Assembly (NCBI GenBank): GCA_030616835.1
Contig: JAUWWP010000005.1
Span: 1-28,114 of the forward strand
Reading direction: 5' to 3'
DNA from: Deltaproteobacteria bacterium
Lineage (GTDB): Bacteria > Desulfobacterota > G020345765
DNA: 28,114 bases
Shown here: piece by piece, positions 22,137-28,114 of the stretch
How positions within the stretch are numbered: position 1 is the first letter of the stretch
Layout: each line of letters begins with the position of its first letter
Notes under the pieces: generated by a model
What the model was told of the DNA's origin: nothing
What the model saw: the letters and a program-made list of their open reading frames with translations, nothing else
The model's database searches: none
Translations under genes and position numbers: made by a program

Positions 22137-22223
22137 GCCGAAGTGGCGGAATTGGGAGACGCGCTAGGTTCAGGGTCTAGTGGGTGTAAGCCCGTAGGGG
22201 TTCGATCCCCCTCTTCGGCACCA
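22137..22223 (+). tRNA. tRNA-Leu (anticodon CAG), CCA encoded
   Basis: The acceptor stem pairs GCCGAAG (22137-22143) with CTTCGGC (22213-22219), followed by discriminator A and an encoded CCA. The anticodon arm CTAGG-TTCAGGG-TCTAG gives CAG. A long variable arm (GGGTGTAAGCCC) is as expected for leucine, and the T arm holds GGTTCGATCC. The full length is 87 bases. Confidence 0.97.
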
Positions 22224-22245
22224 GGAATAAGGAAAACAGGTATTT

Positions 22246-22620
22246 ATGTCCCCTCGGAGGAAAAGAGAGGTAAGAAAAGAAGTAAAAAAAGAGGTAAGAA
22301 GGGAGCCTCGGGTAAGCATCTTTGTCCGGGTTGATTTTAAGGATAAGGAAGATTTTATCTACTATTATTCGAGGAACTTAAGCAAGGGAGGGATTTTTAT
22401 TCAAACCGTAGCTCCCCTGCCTCCGGAGACCCCGGTAATCTTACAGTTAACCCTTCCTGGTAATCCTCAGACTCTGGAGATTGAAAGTAGGGTTATCTGG
22501 AGCAGAAAGGATGAGGAGGTGGAGGGAAATAAGGTTATTCCCGGGATGGGAGTCCAGTTCCTCAGGCTTGATGAGCAGAGTAAAAAATTATTGGAAAATT
22601 TCTTAAAAGGAAAGAGTTAA
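22246..22620 (+). CDS. PilZ domain protein (c-di-GMP binding type)
   Basis: PilZ proteins sense cyclic di-GMP. This 124-residue protein keeps both binding motifs: RxxxR as Arg18 and Arg22 (VRREPRVSIF) and NxSxxG as Asn44-Gly49 (RNLSKGGIFIQT). A basic N-terminus (SPRRKREVRKEVKK) precedes them. It is of the short, single-domain Myxococcus-type family (TIGR02266-like). It begins 22 bases after the CCA of tRNA-Leu without a terminator between. It probably shares the tRNA promoter, and its mRNA would be released by tRNA 3' processing. The ribosome binding site is weak (AAGG far upstream). Only its own sequence supports a signalling role. Confidence 0.9.
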   Translation: MSPRRKREVRKEVKKEVRREPRVSIFVRVDFKDKEDFIYYYSRNLSKGGIFIQTVAPLPPETPVILQLTLPGNPQTLEIESRVIWSRKDEEVEGNKVIPGMGVQFLRLDEQSKKLLENFLKGKS

Positions 22621-22767
22621 AAATCCCCTAATTTTTTGACTACTTCTCCAGATTTCCCTAAATTCAGCCCTTCTTACCCCCTCGCCTATAGTTTCATATT
22701 AAATTAACTCAATGTATTAATACTTTGTACTCAATATTGGGTGATAGGAACTCAGTGCTCATTTTGA

Positions 22768-24372
22768 TTAGCCCTTTTCAATAACTATATCTTTACACCA
22801 GTTCCTATCATCCCGGTTTGGATAGTCGAGATTGTAGTGTAGTCCCCGGCTCTCCTTTCGGATCATCGCTGAGCGGATGATAAGATCGGCTACGGTAGCG
22901 ATATTTCTCAGTTCCAGCAGGTCACTGGTAATAATGAAGTTCCAGTAATAGTTAGAGATCTCCTCCTGAAGGATTTCAATGCGGCGCTGGGCGCGGGCCA
23001 GGCGTTTAGTGGAGCGGACGATTCCTACATAATTCCACATAAAACGACGGATCTCATCCCAGTTTTGGGCTACCACAATTGACTCATCGCTGTCTACTGC
23101 CTTCCCCACATCCCAGGCTGGAATTTCCCCGGAGGGAATATCAATTCCTGATAGCTCAGCGCCGGCCTTCAGATAAGCCCAATTAGCAAAGACTATGGCT
23201 TCCAACAAGGAGTTGCTGGCCAGACGATTAGCTCCGTGAAGTCCGGTATGAGCCACCTCCCCGCAGGCATAAAGTCCCTTAATTTTGGTTTCCCCGTAAA
23301 GGTCAGTCACCACCCCCCCACATAGATAATGGGCAGCAGGAACTACTGGGATCGGCTCCTGGGTAATATCGATCCCCAGCGAAAGGCATTTCTGATAGAT
23401 ATTGGGGAACCTATCCTTGATGAATGAGCCGTCTCTGTGGGTGATATCCAAAAAAACGCATTGCTCCCCGCTCTTCTTCAGCTCATTATCAATCGCCCGG
23501 GCAACTATATCTCGGGGTGCTAACTCCTTAAGGGGATGATAAGCCTTCATAAAGGGGCTTCCATCCTTAAGCCGGAGAATTCCTCCTTCTCCCCGGACTG
23601 CCTCGGATATTAAAAACGACTTGGCCTGGGGGTGAAAAAGGCAAGTGGGATGAAACTGGATGAACTCCATATTGGCAATCCGGGCACCTGCCCGATAGGC
23701 CATAGCAATTCCGTCACCGGTGGCAATATCAGGATTACTGGTGATCAGATATACCTTGCCTGCTCCCCCGGCAGCTAACATAGTCACCTTAGCTAAAAAG
23801 GTATGAATTTCTCCTTTCCTGATGTCAAGCACATAGGCTCCCAGACATCGATCCCGGTCCACAGTCTTTGAAAATCTGGAACTGGTCAGCAGATCAATGG
23901 CGATGTGATATTCATAAATAACTATATTTTTCTCCTGGGAAGCAGCCTCCAGGAGGGCCCGTTCAATCTCCTTCCCGGTCAGGTCAGCAGCATGGACTAT
24001 CCGGCGTTGAGAATGACCGGCCTCCTTCCCCAGATCATAGCTTGGCTTCTCCTCATCCCCTCCGCTCAAAGTAAATCTCACTCCCCATTGGCTAAGTTCC
24101 TTGATCCTCTCGGGACCATCCTTTACCACCATCTCTACCACTTCTCGACGGCACAGACCCGCTCCTGCTTCTAAGGTATCTCGGAGATGAGATTCAAAGC
24201 TGTCGCCCTCGCCCAGAACCGAAGCGATTCCCCCTTGGGCATAGCTGGTACTGGACTCGAAGCTATCTCTTTTGCTGATCAATGCTACTGTGCCCTTCTT
24301 TGCCGCCTTCAAGGCAAAGCTTAAGCCGGCAATCCCACTACCGATGACCAGAAAATCAGCCGGTATTACCAT
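22768..24372 (-). CDS. nadB: L-aspartate oxidase
   Basis: NadB oxidises L-aspartate to iminoaspartate, the first step of de novo NAD synthesis. It is an FAD enzyme that in anaerobes can use fumarate instead of oxygen. The 534 residues start with the FAD fingerprint GSGIAG (11-16), then TSYAQGGIASVLG (42-54), TLEAGAGLC and a GGAGKVY segment. The active-site parts EFIQFHPT, APRDIVARAID and VPAAHYLCGGV are all present. The C-terminal helical domain is typical. It follows the second PilZ gene by 11 bases and is probably in one transcript with it. No nadA or nadC is in the window. Confidence 0.96.
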   Translation of the reverse strand: MVIPADFLVIGSGIAGLSFALKAAKKGTVALISKRDSFESSTSYAQGGIASVLGEGDSFESHLRDTLEAGAGLCRREVVEMVVKDGPERIKELSQWGVRFTLSGGDEEKPSYDLGKEAGHSQRRIVHAADLTGKEIERALLEAASQEKNIVIYEYHIAIDLLTSSRFSKTVDRDRCLGAYVLDIRKGEIHTFLAKVTMLAAGGAGKVYLITSNPDIATGDGIAMAYRAGARIANMEFIQFHPTCLFHPQAKSFLISEAVRGEGGILRLKDGSPFMKAYHPLKELAPRDIVARAIDNELKKSGEQCVFLDITHRDGSFIKDRFPNIYQKCLSLGIDITQEPIPVVPAAHYLCGGVVTDLYGETKIKGLYACGEVAHTGLHGANRLASNSLLEAIVFANWAYLKAGAELSGIDIPSGEIPAWDVGKAVDSDESIVVAQNWDEIRRFMWNYVGIVRSTKRLARAQRRIEILQEEISNYYWNFIITSDLLELRNIATVADLIIRSAMIRKESRGLHYNLDYPNRDDRNWCKDIVIEKG

Positions 24373-24383
24373 AGCAAGTCAAT

Positions 24384-24890
24384 CTACCTGTCCCAAAAAA
24401 TACCGAGTATTCTTCTCCCCAGTCTTCTGTCTAATAAAATTCTTCTATCCTTAATGATCCTTCGTATACTAAACCTTCGATCCTCCTGGATTTTCTGGAG
24501 CTTTCTTGCCCTTCTGTCTTTTCCCGCTCTTCTACCCAACTTTACTCCCTTCCGCTGCCAACTAAACTCTTCTACATATTTAGCGATCAGGCTCAGATCT
24601 TCAGAGCTCAGGTCTTTGAATCTTATCCCCATTCCCGCCATCTCGGGATCGGTTTCGTTGAATGTTACTTCACCCGAGGCAGTGATCTTTTTGGGAATAT
24701 CCGGGAATGAAAAAATGAAATTAACTGTGCTCCCGACGGGCTCAGGCCTTTTGGTTTTTATGAAAACCCCGCCCTTGGAGATATTCATTGCTTTGTGGGA
24801 GTCAAAGATTACCGAAGTTCCATAGCTTATCCGAATGTTTAGCGGTTTGATTAACTTCTCTTTTTTGTTTTTACACTTCCAAGAAAACAT
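24384..24890 (-). CDS. PilZ-like domain protein with arginine-rich DRR-repeat tail
   Basis: The 168-residue protein has a PilZ core with NxSxxG as Asn36-Gly41 (MNISKGGVFIKT) and a GMGIRFKDLSSEDLSLI end typical of the Myxococcus-type PilZ family. The usual N-terminal RxxxR is not found. Instead a tail (about 118-168) repeats DRR-type pairs: GRRAGKDRR, QEDRRFSIRR, KDRRILLDRR, LGRR. The tail is very basic and may bind nucleic acid, lipid or an RxxxR-needing nucleotide; the role is unknown. It is the first gene of the PilZ-nadB operon and has a strong promoter at 25004-25032. Confidence 0.8.
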   Translation of the reverse strand: MFSWKCKNKKEKLIKPLNIRISYGTSVIFDSHKAMNISKGGVFIKTKRPEPVGSTVNFIFSFPDIPKKITASGEVTFNETDPEMAGMGIRFKDLSSEDLSLIAKYVEEFSWQRKGVKLGRRAGKDRRARKLQKIQEDRRFSIRRIIKDRRILLDRRLGRRILGIFWDR

Positions 24891-24898
24891 AGGTTTTT

Positions 24899-24967
24899 TC
24901 CTTCGACAGACCTGCCCTGAGCCCTTCGCTACCGCTCAGGATAAACTCCGTTGAAGGACTCAGGACA
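24899..24967. repeat. Dispersed repeat cluster in the leader of the PilZ-nadB operon
   Basis: TCCTTCGACAGACCTGCCCTG, then CGCTACCGCTCAGGATAAAC and GTTGAAGGACTCAGGACA, make three degenerate cores in alternating directions. They can fold into long hairpins in the transcript between the promoter and the first ATG. Confidence 0.75.
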
Positions 24968-25003
24968 AGGCTTCAAATACTATATATTGATTTATTTTTT
25001 TAA

Positions 25004-25032
25004 ACTATACAAGATATAGTTGCTACTGTCAA
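25004..25032 (-). promoter_or_regulatory. Promoter of the PilZ-nadB operon
   Basis: On the minus strand TTGACA (25032-25027) and TATAGT (25009-25004) are exactly 17 bases apart. Transcription from near 24997 gives a leader of about 107 bases that contains the repeat cluster at 24899-24967. Confidence 0.8.
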
Positions 25033-25161
25033 GACTTTTCCCTGGAGCTCCAATTTAGGGGGAAATCCTGGGAATCCTGAATCTTTCCGTTATGTCCAAC
25101 TTGCAGGCTCTATTCTCCTTTTTTGTTGACAAAAGTACTTTTTTCAAATAATTTTATAATA

Positions 25162-25764
25162 ATGAATAAATATCCAAAACAAATTATAACAATGACCTTA
25201 ATCTTTCTAATAATATTGGTAATTTTCTTTCCCCCAACTGTTCAGGGGGAAATCTATAGCTATGTTGATGGACATGGGGTGGTTCATTTTAGTAATGTCC
25301 CGGTTGATCGAAGATACATGATCTGCTCTCGAGAAATTTCCGATTCAATTAATTACGAGAGAGCTGCTTATAGATTCGAGCCCTACATCGTGAAGACGGC
25401 AGAAAAATATAAGATCGAGAAGGCCCTGATTAAGGCCATTATCAAGGTGGAAAGCAACTTTAATCCTGCTGCCATCTCCTCAGCCGGAGCCTCCGGGCTT
25501 ATGCAACTGATGCCGAAGACTGCGGAGAGGATGAGGGTAGGGAATGTCTTTAATCCCCGGGAAAACATTGAGGGAGGAACCCGCTACCTGCGAGCGCTGC
25601 TTAATCTATTTAAAGGGGATCTGAGTTTGTCTTTGGCTGCCTATAATGCAGGAGAGCGCTCGGTAATAAAACACAAAGCTATACCGCCCTATACTCAAAC
25701 CATAAATTTTGTGAAAAGGGTGCTCACCTATCTTAAAAGATACCGAAAAGAGTACAAAAGTTAG
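25162..25764 (+). CDS. Secreted lytic transglycosylase (SLT domain) with DUF4124-like N-terminus
   Basis: Lytic transglycosylases cleave peptidoglycan in the periplasm. The 200-residue protein has a signal peptide (basic MNKYPKQ, hydrophobic stretch to about residue 25, likely cut after VQG). Next is a small DUF4124-like piece, EIYSYVDGHGVVHFSNVP, and then the SLT domain. The catalytic Glu97 lies in IIKVESNFNP, followed by SSAGASGLMQLMPKTA and LAAYNAGE, all family motifs. The frame is open back to a TTG at 25123, but the ATG at 25162 gives a normal signal peptide. TTGACA (25126-25131) and TATAAT (25155-25160) lie just upstream but 23 bases apart, too far for an ordinary promoter. No ribosome binding site is clear. 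Confidence 0.92.
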   Translation: MNKYPKQIITMTLIFLIILVIFFPPTVQGEIYSYVDGHGVVHFSNVPVDRRYMICSREISDSINYERAAYRFEPYIVKTAEKYKIEKALIKAIIKVESNFNPAAISSAGASGLMQLMPKTAERMRVGNVFNPRENIEGGTRYLRALLNLFKGDLSLSLAAYNAGERSVIKHKAIPPYTQTINFVKRVLTYLKRYRKEYKS

Positions 25765-25782
25765 CTAATAAAAGGTTGGATA

Positions 25783-27162
25783 ATGGAAGCAGAACAACAG
25801 TCTCCGGGGGGATCGGGGAAGAAAAGAGATGATTTCTTCCTCCATCTCAAGAATGGCCGCAGATTTCTCCAGAATAACAACCTGGTAGAGGCCAAAGACG
25901 AATTGGAAAATGCTTTGGAGCTTTGTCCTAATGACGATAAAGCCCAGAATCTCCTGGCCATGGTTCTTTTTAAGCTTGAACAATACCCCAAGGCCATCGA
26001 AACCTTTCAGGAATTGATCGAGAGAAATCCGGGGGTGCCCACTCTTTATACCAATCTTGGGCTAGCCTATATCAAGCAGGAAAACTATGACCAGGCAACG
26101 GAGGTGCTGCTGAAAGGCATTGAAACCCAGTCCGATAACCCAGTGGCTCATAACTATTTAGGTCTGATTTACTCAAGGCTGGGTAGATACAAAGAGGCCC
26201 GAGATGAATTTTTTAAGGGCAAATCCCAAAAAATGGCCACCCGAATGCAGGAAAACATAGCAGAGATATCCCAGCAGCAGGAGGAGACTCCACAGATGGA
26301 AGCAGAGGTGGAAGAGCGCGAGGAAGAGCTGGAAGAGAAGATACTGTTGGAAAGCCAGCCAGAAGAGCTACCTAAAAAAGCGGCGCCAGTGAAGGAAACA
26401 AAAGAAGTAGCTTCGGGGGAAGCAGCCAAAGGGGTTAGGGAAGTTGAAGAAAAACCGCCGGAAGAAGAGCTCAAAAGGGCTGCCCAGGTTGAAGAGGCAG
26501 TTAAAGAACCCGAGGCAATGAGCCTGAAAGATTTCAGCAAATCCTTAGAGATTAGTAAAGGCGATTCTCCTTCTTTAAGGATGATTAATGACAACCTGTT
26601 TCAAGTTGTTCTGAGGGGTGGACAGGTTCATTCGCGGTTGGCCGGATTGATAGCATTTGAAGGGAATCTTATTTTCGAGCCTGAATTTAAGAAGTTCAAG
26701 GGAAAGGAAACTAATGCCTTCTTTGGAACTAAGGATAATCCTCTGGTAAAAATCTCTGGCGAAGGCCAACTCCTGTTTTCCCCGAAGAATGAGAAGATTC
26801 ACCTTTTCCTCCTTGAAGATGAGATGCTCTATCTTACCGAGTCAGCTATATTTGCCTTTCAAGAGGGAATTAGCTGGGAAAATGGAAGGATTCATGAGGA
26901 AGGGATGGAAGATATCAATCTGGTTCAGTTCAGGGGCCGGGGAATTATTGCCTTAGCCACTAAGAACAAATTAACATCCGTTCAACTCGCTTACACCTAC
27001 CCCCTTCTGGTGGATCTCCTTTCTCTGACCGGCTGGTACGGAAAGATTCTTCCTAAGATTATTGTCCTTGCTGTTCCTTCCGAAGGGGGAAAAGACAAAA
27101 AAATTATGGTGGAATTAAAGGGTGAAGGATGTGTCCTTCTGGAAGAATCCTGCAAGAGTTAG
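25783..27162 (+). CDS. TPR protein with C-terminal AIM24-like domain
   Basis: The first 150 of 459 residues hold about three to four TPR repeats (LENALELCPNDDKAQNLLAM, then ELIERNPGVPTLYTNLGLAY and VAHNYLGLIYSRLGRYKEA). A charged Glu/Lys/Ala-rich linker (about 155-245) follows. The rest resembles the AIM24 family of beta-sheet proteins, with the segments MINDNLFQVVLRGGQVHSRL, ISGEGQLLFSP, LTESAIFAFQEGISWE and LLSLTGWYGKILPKI. AIM24 proteins are widespread but lack a firm function in bacteria. TPR suggests protein scaffolding. The gene lies 18 bases after the transglycosylase gene and 9 bases before pgsA, so an envelope-related role is a guess. Confidence 0.75.
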   Translation: MEAEQQSPGGSGKKRDDFFLHLKNGRRFLQNNNLVEAKDELENALELCPNDDKAQNLLAMVLFKLEQYPKAIETFQELIERNPGVPTLYTNLGLAYIKQENYDQATEVLLKGIETQSDNPVAHNYLGLIYSRLGRYKEARDEFFKGKSQKMATRMQENIAEISQQQEETPQMEAEVEEREEELEEKILLESQPEELPKKAAPVKETKEVASGEAAKGVREVEEKPPEEELKRAAQVEEAVKEPEAMSLKDFSKSLEISKGDSPSLRMINDNLFQVVLRGGQVHSRLAGLIAFEGNLIFEPEFKKFKGKETNAFFGTKDNPLVKISGEGQLLFSPKNEKIHLFLLEDEMLYLTESAIFAFQEGISWENGRIHEEGMEDINLVQFRGRGIIALATKNKLTSVQLAYTYPLLVDLLSLTGWYGKILPKIIVLAVPSEGGKDKKIMVELKGEGCVLLEESCKS

Positions 27163-27171
27163 CTCGATTTT

Positions 27172-27852
27172 ATGAAGAGATCACCAATAATTGAAAACAG
27201 TAGAAAAGGGGATATTTGGAACTTACCCAATATATTAACATTTAGTCGAATCTTGGCTGTTCCTTTCTTTATAATTCTCCTCCTTTTCTTCGCTAATACC
27301 CGCTTGGAGCCAGATCAATTAAAAGAAAAGTATAACCTCTTTACCACCCTTCTCTTTTTCCCCACTGAAACCGTGGGCAGCTTTTCGGATAAGCTCCTAA
27401 GCGGGATTGCCGGGTTGATCTTCATTATCGTTTCCCTTACTGATATGCTTGATGGTTACCTGGCACGACTCCGAGGTAGCGTCACTACCTTAGGAAGACT
27501 GCTTGATCCCCTGGCGGATAAGCTGCTGATCACCACTGCCCTGATAATGCTCATTCCTCTGGGCAGAGTTCCTGCCTGGATGGTGGTGCTGATCGTTGGG
27601 CGTGAGCTTGCAATTACCGGCCTGAGGGGGATGGCTTCCTCCGAGGGAATCGTCATTCCCGCTTCTAAACTGGGGAAGAGTAAGACCATCTATCAACTGG
27701 TAGCAGCTTCTGCTCTTCTGATTCACTATGAATACTATAAAATAAATTTTCACCAGATAGGAATGGTTTTTTTATGGATAGCCTTGTTTCTTACCCTCTG
27801 GTCGGGGATTGATTACTTCTGGAAATACCGGGCTCAGGTAATCAAGGCTTAA
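27172..27852 (+). CDS. pgsA: CDP-diacylglycerol--glycerol-3-phosphate 3-phosphatidyltransferase
   Basis: PgsA makes phosphatidylglycerol phosphate, the committed step to phosphatidylglycerol, in the inner membrane. The CDP-alcohol phosphotransferase signature DxxDGxxARx8Gx3Dx3D is complete: Asp91, Asp94, Gly95, Ala98, Arg99, Gly108, Asp112, Asp116. The N-terminal NLPNILTFSRI (17-27) is typical of PgsA. Several membrane helices are visible (about 28-40, 76-92, 120-140, 165-180, 195-215). A stretch of charged residues (about 44-56, and a TETVGSFSD piece) between the first two helices is longer than usual. The gene ends the plus-strand run before the tRNA pair. Confidence 0.93.
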   Translation: MKRSPIIENSRKGDIWNLPNILTFSRILAVPFFIILLLFFANTRLEPDQLKEKYNLFTTLLFFPTETVGSFSDKLLSGIAGLIFIIVSLTDMLDGYLARLRGSVTTLGRLLDPLADKLLITTALIMLIPLGRVPAWMVVLIVGRELAITGLRGMASSEGIVIPASKLGKSKTIYQLVAASALLIHYEYYKINFHQIGMVFLWIALFLTLWSGIDYFWKYRAQVIKA

Positions 27853-27894
27853 TACGATCCTGCCGGGACAGGTTTATGCAATTTTGTTTCTTAC

Positions 27895-27922
27895 TTGACA
27901 GAAAGGATAATTTTGTTAAAAA
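27895..27922 (+). promoter_or_regulatory. Probable promoter of the tRNA-Gly/tRNA-Cys pair
   Basis: A perfect TTGACA (27895-27900) is followed after 16 bases by TAAAAA (27917-27922). The distance to the tRNA-Gly start is about 20 bases. The -10 box is weak, so confidence is moderate. Confidence 0.5.
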
Positions 27923-27942
27923 TAGAGATAGAGTGTCAGAGA

Positions 27943-28017
27943 GCGGGCGTAGTTCAGTGGTAGAATGCCACCTTGCCAAGGTGGAAGTCGTGGGTTCAAA
28001 TCCCATCGCCCGCTCCA
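27943..28017 (+). tRNA. tRNA-Gly (anticodon GCC), CCA encoded
   Basis: The acceptor stem GCGGGCG pairs with CGCCCGC (28007-28013). The anticodon arm CCACC-TTGCCAA-GGTGG gives GCC, and the T arm holds GGTTCAAATCC. Discriminator T and CCA are encoded. It stands 16 bases before tRNA-Cys, so the two are likely cotranscribed. Confidence 0.97.
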
Positions 28018-28033
28018 GAACTCAGGAAAGAAA

Positions 28034-28108
<75 letters not shown>

Positions 28109-28114
28109 CAGAAA

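Noticed and set aside
25126..25160. TTGACA ... TATAAT as the transglycosylase promoter
   Set aside because: The spacing is 23 bases, outside the usual 16-18, and the start would fall after the chosen ATG.
27853..27890. Terminator after pgsA
   Set aside because: CCTG/CAGG gives only a four-base-pair stem and the following T-rich stretch is interrupted; too weak to call.

Overview
The window looks like the chromosome of an uncultivated, probably anaerobic bacterium. The core genes are bacterial (SecG, RicT, MetG, NadB, DnaX-type delta prime, PgsA, tRNAs with encoded CCA, sigma70-type promoters). Around them sit anaerobe-type enzymes: indolepyruvate:ferredoxin oxidoreductase, an FrhB-like iron-sulfur protein, 2-hydroxyacyl-CoA-dehydratase/benzoyl-CoA-reductase-like proteins with their activators, and a relative of acetyl-CoA synthase. 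Intergenic DNA is full of short dispersed repeats whose core reads TCCTGAGCCTGTCGAAGGA. I cannot name the phylum from the sequence alone.

Layout. 1-3.7 kb: a glycolytic operon on the minus strand, gap-pgk-tpiA-secG, with overlapping or near-touching genes and a near-consensus promoter at 3688-3716. 3.7-8.8 kb: a divergent plus-strand run, tmk-holB-ricT-metG. A 151-bp inverted repeat (16-166 and 4713-4863, one mismatch) brackets the glycolytic operon plus tmk. 8.9-12.2 kb: an accessory patch with a sirtuin gene, two different MNT-HEPN (nucleotidyltransferase/toxin) pairs, an 84-bp duplicated fragment of the sirtuin gene, and the broken end of a REP-associated (RAYT/IS200-like) transposase.

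12.2-18.2 kb: the most interesting region, a minus-strand operon-like run of six genes. In order of transcription these are two HgdA/HgdB/BcrB/BcrC-type subunits, two BadF/HgdC-type ATPase activators, a short protein resembling the middle of the acetyl-CoA synthase (CdhC/AcsB) subunit and ending in a three-cysteine cluster, and a CooC-like ATPase with a CxC motif. Together they suggest an ATP-driven low-potential iron-sulfur reductase linked in some way to nickel or CO/acetyl chemistry. The substrate cannot be read from the sequence.

18.3-22.0 kb: a minus-strand frhB-like-iorA-iorB operon for oxidative decarboxylation of aryl pyruvates with ferredoxin reduction. 22.0-22.6 kb: a 14-bp tandem array carrying five TTGACA hexamers, a strong promoter, tRNA-Leu(CAG), and a PilZ gene close behind. 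22.8-25.0 kb: a PilZ-nadB operon on the minus strand. 25.1-27.9 kb: plus-strand genes for a secreted lytic transglycosylase, a TPR-AIM24 fusion and PgsA. 27.9-28.1 kb: tRNA-Gly(GCC) and tRNA-Cys(GCA).
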